In this document: positions 12,401 to 23,046 of the stretch, piece after piece
Layout: the number at the start of each line of letters is the position of its first letter
Numbering within the stretch: position 1 is the first letter of the stretch
Assembly: GCA_020809705.1 (NCBI GenBank)
Contig: CP085827.1
Coordinates: 7,316,001-7,380,000 of the forward strand
Direction of reading: 5' to 3'
Source of the DNA: Calonectria ilicicola
Lineage: Eukaryota > Ascomycota > Sordariomycetes > Hypocreales > Nectriaceae
Length of the DNA stretch: 64,000 nucleotides
Position numbers and translations under genes: made by a program
Notes under the pieces: model-generated
The model's database searches: none
What the model saw: the letters and a program-made list of their open reading frames with translations, nothing else
What the model was told of the DNA's origin: nothing

Positions 12401-12955
12401 GCTCTCATCAACTGATTGAGCAATGGATCGTGCGTCTGATGGGCGGCCGCTGCCGGAGCGAGATTGGGAGACGTAGCTATCTTCGGCTCCACCTTCGGTG
12501 TGTTCTGATTCTTGGTCGCTGCCAATAGAGTCTCGAGGGCGACTGTCGGCCTCTGAATGGGCATCCGAGGGTCGACCGCTGCAGCCCTCGGATTCGGAAA
12601 TGTAGCTTTCGTCTGTCTCAGTATTCATTGACTCTCGGCCGCGGTCGGCTTCGATTTGCTCGACAATGTCTCGGGCTGCGGCATGTATCAGCGCTTCTGT
12701 TCGTTCAGACGTTCGGCGGCTGCCTTCTGGACCGCTTGAATCCGTGTCTGATGCATCGGCATCATCTTCGGCAGTGTCGTTGTCATCTTTTGAGGCGTCG
12801 TCTTTGGGTGACTCGCTGGCGTCTGTTGCTACGTCGTTGGCATCGTCGAGGCCTTTCTCAGCAGGTACCTCGACCTCGTTCGATGGTTCTTCTGCTTGCC
12901 CGACCTCGACCACCGTCTCAACGTGGTCGTTCTGCTGATCCTCACTCTGTCCCAT
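9488..12955 (-). CDS. Large acidic single-pass membrane protein ('pathway-specific nitrogen regulator' family)
   Basis: Single exon, 1155 residues, starting at MGQSEDQQ (12955). An upstream in-frame extension to 13078 looks like leader sequence and was not used. The N-terminal 330 residues are disordered and rich in Ser, Asp, Glu and Arg-Ser pairs. A conserved block around residues 380-600 contains LLHVTLLPLRWGWGDVLE, GILLPHPQNDYEVLEERLLE, a CGHYLGPSNE motif and MHWCKTCRSEIRYDALGPAK. The C-x-H and C-x2-C pieces could bind zinc. A Glu-rich coiled-coil stretch follows. One hydrophobic segment near residue 780-800 (NVIIGLLGILIVMLALRG) looks like a transmembrane anchor, and about 345 acidic residues come after it. 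Fungal homologues often carry the name 'pathway-specific nitrogen regulator', but nothing here is a DNA-binding domain and the membrane segment argues against that name. Confidence 0.8.
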   Translation of the reverse strand: MGQSEDQQNDHVETVVEVGQAEEPSNEVEVPAEKGLDDANDVATDASESPKDDASKDDNDTAEDDADASDTDSSGPEGSRRTSERTEALIHAAARDIVEQIEADRGRESMNTETDESYISESEGCSGRPSDAHSEADSRPRDSIGSDQESEHTEGGAEDSYVSQSRSGSGRPSDARSIAQSVDESDHDSVHSPRPSSTSHRESTDSHQSVGSHTSAASTRSARSHRDSSHSNRESIHRSATAQSHHSTEDERSSSRNEENDDVFSDHSPRSSMGSLSESENKKTDKMATFDQSPRISDISQYDHDDEFVPTIRGAPRPVFRSPSSVKAMQMSSPPASVYGSPRSGRRGMPTVSRLGSPSLSAQYSPKKTPPRFKRTTPPLVLLHVTLLPLRWGWGDVLERARSDDLSPDAKTVRDAWRQLQDRMGDTTVERGILLPHPQNDYEVLEERLLEALELPCRRRARILDCGHYLGPSNEMSLIEDSDSEEEDEDYYDDERRGSRRSVEKMHWCKTCRSEIRYDALGPAKIFRVKVYASNGLMKAGAWEACWKEMERVDVELEPLVDGVIQEEMSRLELEQERELDEQEREMDMRDRYEQEYDLPEDEYSDDEELEEQHLPEHPQEFEERELREDPADEPLEHHEEPEELPEESPADPPEEMPEEVPRDLPRNPSENPGVEDHVDRDASFMHRDSASRIPTPEPHFESVEEQQRRDEELFGGAYDHQTPHADHESAQARSYEQERSVDITSKPAAESTREMPSEQPRETRRELKNDSLPDLLVQSGRVLIQDKKNVIIGLLGILIVMLALRGGAQPQSDPRTFQTLVVNQEVATVTVTHVPTQETHVMTATEDLNDSNPLGTQASQLETQDYAQPEVDIAVYDSLPIHDQAEESLLRESQAEEEETQVTDYEVDEGESFEVVSEAAESILLAGSSEEIAQEPENSLDVVNAPDQPAIQELSVEVLKTHEFIRKTETVISERIVRVVETVTEVETATIKVTETLSSPTQSAEPQHADIESDAERNAELEVEPETGLVAHVAAPVPEVSEESQQDLYINREESDEQLAGEPAEEGVQVATQLAIEAPAEATIEVAAELVTGVATQAVLEGADEENAEENAEEHVEEPSAEPSVEAAELVTIEAAKAEAVVDSDMESVPEREL

Positions 12956-14090
12956 TTCGTTCGGCTTGCTCGAGCAAGGCTCGTCGACGTAAATGTCAAA
13001 AGAGCAAAAGAGATGTATGGCTACCTTTCTCCTCAGAATAATGGGGCGGTGAAGGTGGTTGAAGATGCAAAGTAACAAACAACGGGCAAGGTAATACGGT
13101 TACCACATGAGGCAACACGGGGCTGTCACAAAAGAAATGCACAGGAAACGATGAAGGGGTGTCCCTGGAAAAGTAGTTATAATTTCGGTGAGTTGCATAG
13201 AAGTGTCGCTGAGCTTGCCATAGGCCATGTTCATGTTGGCACTGTTTATGTTCGTTGCCCTAGCAACAGACCACCGAACCATTGATGCCCAGATCAATCC
13301 ATGTCGATCGCTTGCGAAAGCGCCCAACTAGTTGGTCGGATCAATTCGACTGTCGTGGCAATCGTTGATTTACTATTGTCTGCTCCTCGGGCCCTTGGTT
13401 GACCATGTTTGGTTTATTTGTTGTGCCAAACCCCGACGGTTGCCAGCGAGAACGACGGCGACTTTCTGAATGAACTATTCTATTGTCGCTTTGCATCCAC
13501 CCCTGCCTCCATTCTGTTCCTTACCGCTCCTTTTTCTGCCCCATGCCGCCTCACTTTCCTGTCCCAGGTTCATCCATGTTCAGCGTGCATCCCCCAGCAC
13601 CCCAAGCCGACCAAACACCCTCATCTTTAATTCAGCCACAAAAGCCAAGAACTTTCCAACATAGTATTTCACCAACCCTACTTTCAGGCGTAGGAAGATA
13701 TCAGGTTAAAATAAAGATCACCCGACCTATCTTTGTACTCGGAACTTGTGTGGCCAGGTTCAGGACCCTCCTCGTGGTGCGGACTGACAGGCAGCATCTT
13801 CACTGGGTGACAGCAAAGTTGGGCAGTCGCGGGAGCTGTTGCGACAAGGGAGTGGCGAGTACAGGATTTTGCTGCAACAAATTTTCGTCTTAAAGTGTTG
13901 AAATCATTAAGGGCGTAGATTGAGGGTGGTGTTTTGGTAGCCTTGCTTTTGCTTTTGATGTAGCACAACTGCACACTAATTTGCTCCGGTGTTCACCCAG
14001 AGTCTTTGTTTTTTTAGGGGTGCCATTGCTTGCCCAAAATTGCGTATCACACAACGCCTAGTCGCATTGCGCAGAGTCGACTGCGAAATG
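12956..14090. other. Upstream region of the 9488-12955 gene
   Basis: This holds the promoter of the leftward gene. A pyrimidine-rich stretch on the plus strand (13490-13660) resembles a leader. A 136-codon open frame ending at 13893 has no recognisable motif and was not called. No other gene is visible. Confidence 0.5.
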
Positions 14091-15900
14091 TGTGATTTGC
14101 TTCAAATCTCGAACTTGTGCCGGTAAGAATGAATTCCGCAATGGTCCCGTATTTTTGTGAACCATATGTGAGAGGTTTACACACAATGTTAATAGATAAC
14201 TACAAATTCAAATCTCATTTGGGTTATACAATCCTCATTCTTACCGATTTCTCTATGGTATTATTTATGCAAAATGATATATTTTAATTGCTTAATTAGT
14301 TCTACATAAGCGCTTTATTGGGATTTTTGGGATTGATGATTGATTACTGGAGGTTTGTAATATTATATGCAATAATTGGATCCAGATATATTCCTATTCT
14401 GTTACATTATACTGTAGGATCTCTGTCTATAGTAAAGGGACTAAAATTTAGGGTTACCCGTTTAAATCACTGCGCAATCAATGTCTGGGGAATTTGCCCC
14501 AAGCTATACCTTGCAATACAAATTCTTCTACAACGCATTTGACAAAATCAAATCCTACCTGTTCCATGCCATTAATATCATCAGGCTTGTTCTATGCTTT
14601 TGTATTCAGTTACCTATTGGCATCATGAATTGCGGAAACCAACGCTCTGGGGAGGTCGGGTGCTTCCCTCCAGAATGACATTACTCCATATGAATAAACA
14701 TGTCGAAATCCACCACAACATCCATCGCAGTCAATAGCTAGAATCAAATTGTCTTGAAGGTATCGAACTGCAGCGCTAAACGCCCTCAGTAACCGATTCA
14801 TTATTTAGGATTCCAATAAAGCCATCGACGAATTCTCCTTCAACGAAACCACAAATAGTCTCGACAACAAAAACGATCGTTCAGGATTGTGCGTATGGTG
14901 GGGAACCTAGCCTGTGATTTATAGCTGCCTGTCAGCATTAAAATATACAACATGGCATCATGCCGATAACCACAGCCAGCTCATGCCAGAGTTCTGGCCG
15001 TAGGAACTAGCTCGCCTGATTGAAGATGATGTTGACGGTGATTAGTATGAGATAGACCGAATCATCTGCTGCGCACCTCGTTATTTCGCCAAGCAACACT
15101 CCTTGGGATAGATACAGAGTCAAGTGGAAGGGATAGGGAATGTATACTGGAGAATAAATTCATGTTGAAGATATCGATCTGGAGGGTCAGGAATACCTTG
15201 CTGCGCACCCTAATCAGGTAGGCGAGCTGATGTCAAAGTCCCAGGCTCAATGACAGATTGAGGAAGAGAGATTATAAAAACACTATGAAGACAAGCTGAT
15301 TGCATCTTGGTCGGGCGAATCACATATGGCCAAACTTAGTTGTATCTGCCACCGTTGTGGCTTTGGAGCTCCCTCTTGGTCGAGCCCACGATTCACCAAA
15401 AACTATGAAGACAAACCCAAGATTTGATAGGAGATTGCACTGAAGAGAGCCAAGATCTTTCTTTTTTATCATGGTCTATTGCCTTGTGTCCCGGTCCATG
15501 TATTCATTTACGCTGTGGGGTTTTTTTTGCATCTGAGCTCAGTGTCTAATACATTGGCCTTCACGACTCGTGTCTCCGAAGCATGTTTAAGTCCTTTCGC
15601 TTTGTAGTTCCTATCCCTGTGTTTTATTGAGTCTTCCTACGCGGGCACCTACATTTTTCTGGGTGCACAAACTATTTCCCAGTCTCTCTGGTGGACGGAT
15701 TGGCCCCTTTCTGAGTCAAAGTCCTCTCCATGCCCCATTTTACTATGTCCTTACCGCCCTTCTGCTTCAGGAGGTACCTAGGTTTAGCCCCATTCCCAGT
15801 AAGGGGAAATGGAAAACACAGACCGCCAATCCCAACAATTTGTGCCAGGTATCAATAATGGCGACGTTGACTTGTTATATGATGTAGAATATAAGGGGGT
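14091..15900. other. AT-rich block, probably repeat-derived
   Basis: Composition changes sharply to AT-rich (most obvious 14150-14620) with no long open frame. Such blocks in Pezizomycotina are often old transposon sequence altered by repeat-induced point mutation (RIP). A possible relic inside it is listed separately. I found no terminal repeats or target-site duplications by eye. Confidence 0.5.
15000..15300 (+). pseudogene. Possible degraded retroelement chromodomain
   Basis: Near 15110-15180 one frame reads PWDRYRVKWKG, a stop, then GMYTGE, a stop, then IHVED. YxVKWKG is the hallmark start of the chromodomain found at the end of many fungal LTR-retrotransposon integrases. The two stops (TAG where TGG is plausible, TAA where CAA is plausible) are what C-to-T/G-to-A RIP mutation would produce. 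No reverse transcriptase or integrase core is readable nearby, so only a fragment could be present. It is also possible that this is chance similarity. Confidence 0.3.
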
Positions 15901-16147
15901 ATGCAGGATTTTAGGCAAAAAAAAATTACGTACGGTCGCGGGAATGGAAATGTGTTCCATTTTGGAAATTGAGCTCGTTCAGTAGCCACACTTGCACCTC
16001 CTAGATCCATCCCTGTCCAACTACGTCCCCGCAGCAACGACAAACACCTTCACCGTTTAATTGTTCAACAACAGTCAAGAACCGCCTTTGCCAGCTTCAC
16101 CTTCAATCAGCTAAGCATTTTAATACAGGGGTGACTCACCGCCCAAG

Positions 16148-16608
16148 ATGCGCCAACTGTCTATTGAACTTGAAAGACTTCCTTCCACTCTGGACGCATC
16201 CTCGTTTGCTTGGCCTCTTAGTTCACAAGCTCCACAAACGCCGCCAGCTCGGCGACCAGGGTGTCCACCAGGGTGCTACCAGCTCAACCCCAACCAGCAT
16301 CTGCTTCCTTAACGTCTCTCGGTTTCAATGCAGGACTCATCCTTGGATTGTGGGGGTTCTATGTGCAGACCAGTCTCGTATGCACCACACAAGGGGGGTA
16401 TTGCAGAAAAGGGCCGTCTTTCTTGCCTTTTGGCAGATCGAGTGGTTTCAATCCGACTAAGGTGGTGAACCAATTGAGGTGTGGCAAGTTAGGGCAGTCA
16501 TTAGTGGCTTACCCAGTTGTTGCGACAGCCAGGTTTCCGCCCGCAAATGTGCCCCCCCATGTTGTCAGTGATAGATCAAGGATGCGATTGAGCCTGGCAC
16601 TATTTTAA
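16148..16608 (+). pseudogene. Possible decayed or unresolved small membrane-protein gene
   Basis: Two overlapping frames have protein-like character. From ATG 16148 one frame reads MRQLSIELERLPSTLDASSF and continues to a stop at about 16312. A second frame, open from 16222, gives an Ala/Ser/Thr/Pro-rich stretch followed by a convincing transmembrane segment (LGFNAGLILGLWGFYVQTSL) and a Cys/Gly-rich tail (CTTQGGYCRKGPSFLPFG). No intron with acceptable length and phase joins the two frames. A frameshifted relic, a sequencing error or chance are all possible. I do not recognise a family. Confidence 0.25.
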
Positions 16609-16876
16609 TAACTCTTCAAATACAAAGGAAATGAAATGGCCTACCTGCTTAGGCCTGTGGTCCTCTAATTCCAGAGGCATTTTTGTGCCTAAATCGTCAT
16701 CATCCATAATGGGATTTCAGCTTTCAAGGCGCAACAAAATTTGCGCTTCAGGGTACTCAAATAAAAATGGGTTGCATCATGGCTTGCAGTATAAGCTCAG
16801 CCAGCGACTCATCTATCTTGACTTCTGCACCATCACGCCCTAATTGATACCACGCTGAGCTTCTGTTCAGCCAGGC

Positions 16877-18111
16877 ATGCCCCCCTCAATGGCCCTCTTT
16901 GCACGTTCCACCAGGCTGCCGCCTGGTCGCCTCAGCCTTGCGAGCCTTGCATCCGCCTCAAGACGATGCTTCACCAAAGCTGCATCTCATCCCTCAAGCA
17001 AGGTTCAAGTCTATGTATCCGCCTCCCAGGATCCATTCCTCAACCTCTCCGTCGAGCACCACTTGCTGCAGAGCACACACACCGACACCACCATCCTCAT
17101 TCTCTACACAAACTCACCCTGCATCGTCTTTGGCCGCAACCAGAACCCTTGGATGGAGGTCAACCTGCCGCGGCTGGCCCAAATCAGAGACAACCCGTCG
17201 AGTATTGGGTGGACCGCAGGGCCCGTCCACCTCATCCGTCGCCGTTCCGGGGGTGGTGCAGTATTCCATGACGGCGGAAATGTCAACTTCAGTGTCATAT
17301 GCCCCCCTTCCGAGTTTGATCGTGACAAGCACGCAAACATGGTCGTGCGTGCTCTGGCGTCTCTAGGAAGACCCAACACGCGTGTCAATGAGCGGCACGA
17401 CATTGTCATGGACGTCCCCAACGATCCCATTGGCACCTTTAAAATCTCGGGCTCAGCTTACAAGCTAACCCGTCTTCGTTCGCTGCATCACGGCACCTGT
17501 CTGTTGCGTAGTCCCAACCTGAAGAACATCTCCAGCATGTTGCGCTCACCTGCCGAGGCCTTTATCAAGACCAGGGGCGTTGACAGTGTGCGAAGCCCAG
17601 TGCGCAATGTCGACATTGACAACGCCAGCTTTGAAGAGGCTGTCGTGCAAGAGTTTGGCCAAATGTATGGACAGTTCGACGTTAGGGAAACTATTGACGA
17701 AGGCGCTCTCACCATCCCCAGCATCCGCAAGGGGTATGACGAGCTGCGGTCTAGGGAATGGATCTATGGCCAGACACCCAAGTTTACATTTTCAACGACA
17801 CCTTACGAAGACGACCCTCGAGAGAGGCCTGCGCTTCCTTTCAATGTAGGCTGGTCCCCGTTTGAGCCGACATGAGCTTGCTAACATGGTTGAAACAGCA
17901 TAAGCTCCGATTTGACTCTAGACAGGGGGTTGTCAATAGCTTGGAAGTTGACGAAAAATCCTTGGATATGTCAGCGCTCAAGCAGACACCCTTTTATAAC
18001 GTTCATGACTGGAAATTGCACCTCGCCCAGATCGGCATGACTCGTCATGCTGCTGCCGAGGTTGGATCCTGGATGAACCAGGTCCTTGGAACTCAGTTCA
18101 CTAGACCTTAG
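16877..18111 (+). CDS. Mitochondrial lipoate-protein ligase A (Aim22-type)
   Basis: Exons 16877-17845 and 17899-18111 give 393 residues. The 53-base phase-0 intron (GTAGGC donor, GCTAAC branch, AACAG acceptor) removes an in-frame TGA and adds the 70-residue C-terminal domain. The first ~35 residues are rich in Arg, Ser, Ala and Leu with no acid, a typical mitochondrial presequence. Core motifs of the LplA/LipB superfamily are present: NPWMEVN, RRRSGGGAVFHDGGNVNFS (lipoate/ATP pocket), then KISGSAYKLTRLRSLHHGT with the conserved lysine that contacts lipoyl-AMP. The enzyme transfers lipoate to E2 subunits of pyruvate and 2-oxoglutarate dehydrogenase and to the glycine-cleavage H protein; fungal Aim22/Lip3 can act with Lip2 and Lip5. 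The identity is secure, the in vivo donor is not. Confidence 0.93.
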
Positions 18112-19031
18112 AAATACTGCTGTGGCATATCAGGGGAGAGTAGGGGGAGTAAAGAAGGAACAGACAGCCAACCTCTCCAGATCATGATACTCTGTATGTG
18201 GGACGTGAAATGCTGTGCAAACATATAGATGATCTTCTATCTAAGGTGCTGTTTTGCACAAAGCTCCAGGTTGTAAAAAAGTGAGGGGTGCATGACTGAC
18301 TCTGCCACCCTTAAATACCATACTCTACCACTCTGACAAGTATAATTAACATAAGTGGTAGACGTTATTAAGCAAGGCTATAGAGGGGGTGGTGGACAAG
18401 TTTACGGAGGTTGAACTGCAGCTTTCAGCTTTGCCTCTTTAAAATGAGGCCATTTGGGTTTACGCCAAAGAATCCTCTTCGTTCAGCCCCCAGCGGAGGG
18501 GAGAATTTAAATTTGCAGTTTATAAGCGCCGCCTCCGTTGGAAGCCGGGCTGTTGTTGGACGCTACCAACAGAAACCATAGCTTTGTCTATGTCCATACC
18601 AATGTGATTAATATTAAAGGTCTTGTGCTTTTACGACTATGTAGATCGAATGATTCGAATTTTATTATATCAGCTCCTTCTTCAAACCAAGGGGATCTTG
18701 GATTCTTACAAAGTTCCATTCTCATTCCGATTACTCTCGCAGTGTTGCAAACCTCCAGTGATTAACCACCACCTGAAATGATCAATTCCAACGAATTTTT
18801 CTGTGGAACCTATCCAGAAACTAGGTCACAGCCTTTTTTTTTTTTATAAAAATTTGGATGGATGATTGATTCGCAGCTATGAGCATTGCAAGGTGAAACC
18901 GTCACAAAGTGAGACAATTAGATATAGGGTAACTATTTGCAACCATCATCACGCCGTACCATCAATGATCAGTCTACATAACTATTATAATTTTCATCCT
19001 GAACCCCCAATAAAAATTCTACATTTGTGCA
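18112..19031. other. Convergent intergenic region
   Basis: This 920-base spacer lies between the 3' ends of the lipoate ligase (+) and the 979-residue gene (-). It is AT-rich from about 18570 and has no gene-like open frame. Confidence 0.6.
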
Positions 19032-22000
19032 TTATACAGACTTGGATGCTGTTGAGGGTGCTGGCGTGGCGGCGCTCCGGTAATACTTCCTCAGCTGGCT
19101 GTAGTCGATGGGCTCGTCAGTTGAAACTGGGTAGCGTAGGCTGTGATAGTTCATTCCCAGAGAACAGTGAACAGCATCCACCCAATCGCTCGACTCTCCC
19201 TTTCTCATCGTCACCACCACAATCCGTGTTGGCGTTGACGGCATCTGAGGTTCCATTTCGGGAGACCCAGAATAGGTAATCTGGGAAGCAGTTAGCGGCG
19301 ACTCCAACATGTCAAGAAAAATCGAGTCATTTACCTCCTGGAGGAATGCGTGGACGCTCTGCTCCGCGCCTCCGATCTTGACCGAGGAGGGGCACCAGGC
19401 TCCCTCTCTAATTTCGTTGTCGATCCGTCCCTCGACCGGGATAGAAGAAAGTATTCCCATCCTTCCTAGAAAATCCAGTGCCTTTTGCTGGTCCTCCGAA
19501 TTTTCGCCGTTCACCTGAGCCTTGCAGATTGTCCACGGTATGGTGATGCACACAACCATCTGCTTGTATGAGAAACTTCCAATCTTCTGCTGGAGCTGAC
19601 CACCAGCCTGTATCAAGTCCTTGAAACGAGTGGAAATGGCCTTTTCGCTGAAATTCTCAATGTTCCAGTGCAGCAGCAGCTTTGGGGCCTCTGACCGCAC
19701 ATTTCTCCTATGCCGGAAGGGGAAAGAGTGCAGGTAACGGGGGGGATCCGTCACAATGGAAATGGTTCTGACGAGAGATCCCTTGGCCCAGCTGTCAGAG
19801 TCCACTGGGAAATTTCGGACGTTCCACAAGAATATGCGCTTGGGTTGGGTGATGGCCATCAGTACTCCATTCAAGAAGCGGTGGTCCTCGCAGAATTGAG
19901 GAACCCAGTCTTCACCTTCTACGTTGACCACACCCAAGCTGAGCCCTAATTTGTTAAAGCCGCCGGCGACAATTTTGTTAAACACCTTGGTAATATGGAA
20001 GGTATCTTTTTCGATGATGGCCTTGGACGTAGAGTCCAAGCCAATATATGAAGGGGGTCTGACTACTGGAGCTGGCTTGGGGTCGGCGCTCGCCAGAGTT
20101 GTTGCTGGGGTTGTTGCTGAAGACGGGGCTGGGGATGGGGATGACATTGGGATCGAAGTTGGAGGTTCTGGTGTGGACTTGAGATCAGCAGTCTGGGTGC
20201 TGTTATCGATCGACTGCATCTCTCCATTAAGAGCTTCCAAAGTTAGTCTGGATGTTCGAGTCAATGTGAGATGTATCTTACCCTCGACTGGCGGGTACAT
20301 GAAGTTGAACACATCCTTCTCTCTCTTTAAGCTTTCGTCTAGTTGCGACTCAAGTGTATTTTCCAGAGTTTGTGTGCCATTGGCTGTCATTTCAGGCTCG
20401 GGTTTCACTTCCACTGCTCGAGTTAGAAATATCATGGCAACAGGGGATCGAAACTCGCATTCTACTGGGGGCTCATCCACAACAACCGCATAAAAGTCGT
20501 CGTATACCCTTGGACTCGGGTCTTCGGCGTCATTGAGCTCGGATGCCGGGTAGAACTCAACAATACGGGTGCCGTCTTCTCGCGTTTCTGCGTTCTCTGG
20601 GGCAGCTTTTAGCATGTAAGATGTGATGGGTGAAGTTACTGAATCCTACCTTCGAAGAAAAGATTGTTGTCGTCAGGCCGAGTCTGGGAATTGTCGCCAT
20701 ACTGTCCCATATCGTAGCTACCACCCGTCTCAAACGTAGGCATGCCTTCGGAGTTCACATTGATAACTACTGCGTCTTGGAATTCAGGCACATTCTGTTT
20801 TTCTGTGCCGCTATAATTAGTTTCTAGTGTTGCCTCAGTTTGAGTGCTGTTGTCTATCATTTCGGGTTTATCTCTAGTGGCTGCCGGAATCAGTGTCAGT
20901 GCTGGAGAGAAGCCGTGGGAGAATCTACCTTGGGCCGGAATTTCGTCGGACGTAATTGCATCTACAAATGTTTCTTGATTTGTATTTTTGGCCTCAGTTG
21001 GGGTGCCATCATCCATGGTCTTGTCTACCTCGGGCTTTGTCTTACTCTCTTCGGGCGTTGGGGGTTCAAGTTTGGCAAAGTCATCTGAAAACTCCCGGAG
21101 GTCTGTCCGAGACTGGTCGGCTGCCTTTACTAAAAGCTCCCGGGCTTGTTCTAATTCAGGGCCTGTCATATTTGGAGTGCCGATCGTATTCAGGTGAGCA
21201 GCCATGGCTTCAATTCCGGCTTCAATGATTCTGAGCTTTTCAGCCAGCTTGGCGTGGAGAGTCTGCGGTTCGGGATTTGTGACCGCCTCTGGCACATTGA
21301 CAGCATCGTTTGCGACGGCTTCGAACTGAGCTGGTGTGTCTTCTGGGATGCTAGGTACTTCCTGGGGAGCAACTGTATCTTGTGTTTGGACCTCTTCTTG
21401 GATATGCGTACTTTCCTGCACATGACCAACATCCTGGAATTCATCATCATCGGGTAGAAAAGCGTTGCTGTCCCGATCATTCGCATCGTACTGAGCAAAG
21501 CTTTCAGCTTGAGGTTGGCTGTATCCCAGCGCCTGGTTTGGGTCCTGATATTGGCCACCGGCTTCAGGTTGAAACCAGGTCCCGTCTTGGGTTTGGAAGG
21601 TTGTGCTTCCGTCCTGAGGGTGGGCTGGATCTGACCAGGAGCTCAGGTCGTGAGCATGGGCGTTGCTCTGATCTGCTGGAAGATCGAACTGCACTGTTCT
21701 TATTTCCGTAGCTGTGCTGGCTCTGCTTCATGTTAGGATAACCAAGACTGCTTCAGCTCTAGTCCACATACTTGATATCCGACACCCACCGCTCAAACTC
21801 CATGCGGTGTCCCTGGAGTGAGTACCGATGGGTCGAGAGCTCCCGCACCGCCCACGAGCTCATCTCAGGGTCCATGGTAGTAGCGGCTAGGTCGAGGTGG
21901 TGGGTGATCCCCCCTAGGGACGACGCATACCGGCCGCAATGGGCATGTCCCTCGTCGATGAGCCTGCGTCCCGCATCCTCGTTGCTGGGAACGCGCAGGC

Positions 22001-22214
22001 TGTTAACGTCCTCTAGCACATTTACCCACCCTACAATCTCGCTGTGCAGCCCATCTCTAGTCTCTGGATCCAGCGCACCGCCGTTGGCCTGCTGGTACTC
22101 GAGGGCGGTGCGGAGGCTTGTCGTCGACGCGAGGAGCTGCGAGACGTCGAGCGAGGCCATATCTCCTTCCATTACTAGCCTGGGTGTCTTGGAAAGGAAG
22201 GCAAACAGGTTCAT
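19032..22214 (-). CDS. Large disordered protein with repeated TQT motifs, unknown function
   Basis: The best spliced model on the minus strand is 22214-21772, 21722-20929, 20880-20650, 20605-20282, 20233-19335 and 19280-19032: 979 residues, all phases consistent. A start at 22172 (MEGDMASL) is also possible and would fit the following helix well. The N-terminus (about 145 residues) looks helical and conserved. The middle is Gln/Glu/Asp-rich and disordered. The last ~400 residues look folded (FNKLGLSLGVV, KRIFLWNVRNFPVDSDSWAK, SFSYKQMVVCITIPWTI). TQT occurs at 20837-20851, 20367-20381 and 20190-20204, each as N-S/G-TQT, with related FQTQ and VQTQ further upstream. Introns 20881-20928, 20234-20281 and 19281-19334 are 48, 48 and 54 bases and free of stops, so retention would still give an open protein. 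I do not recognise a family. Confidence 0.75.
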
Positions 22215-23046
22215 TCACCAAGAGAAAAGATGCAATGCATGTTCCAGCTTCCAAGCCGCGAGACCGCCTCTTATTCTGGGTCTGGCCCGACTCGATAAAG
22301 CTGCCTGATCGTTTTAAACGGAATACCGGGGCCATGTCATAGCTGCAGATCTAGAGGCCTCGGAGACCAATAAAGAGCCGTCTATCCCCACTCTCGGTGG
22401 TTGTTGACACGCCCGATGTTGGGTTGTGGCAAGTCGAGGCGGTGTATCACCAATTGCTCAAGCGCAGCTGCATAAGTGCCTTTGCCACTGATTTTGTACC
22501 TTGCATTGCTTGAGGAAATGTGCCGCGCCATAGGATATGTGCCCCCCCTCAAATACCAATCCTAATGAGATGGCCCTTTTACAAATCTAACCTAGTGAGA
22601 GGCGGCGGCCCTGGAGTTTATGTGCTGTTGGCCCATCAGTTCCCATGGCTTAGGCTGCACATCTCCAGCTGGATGAACCCGCCAGCCGTCGTTTACCCCA
22701 CCAGCTTGTCCGATAGACCCCGCCCCCTCCTCACTTATGCCCAAGTATGGCTCCTCATCAATTACACAAATGTCCCAAAGAGTGATCCATCTTTCATCTA
22801 TTCCACTAATTTTTATGATTACCATTGACTAAGCGATTGGATACAAACATGCTTGTTGCGGTTGAGTAATGATAAAAAAAAAAGATCCTGCCCTCCTCCT
22901 CCGCCCCTCTCCAGAAAAAAAAAAAAGTACAAAACAAAGGACACGCATGTCCATTGAAATTCTGCCACCCAACAAACCACCACACCAAAACGCCGATTAA
23001 TTGTGACCACCTATGACTCCGTCCGCTTGTTTGTAAATTCGACAAA
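22215..23046. other. Intergenic region upstream of the TQT-motif gene
   Basis: It holds the promoter of the 19032-22214 gene and the 3' end of the next leftward gene. Poly-A/T tracts occur near 22873 and 22915. No further gene is supported. Confidence 0.55.

Noticed and set aside
17846..17898. In-frame stop that seems to end lipoate ligase at 17875
   Set aside because: A 53-base intron with GCTAAC branch and CAG acceptor removes it and joins the conserved C-terminal domain in phase.
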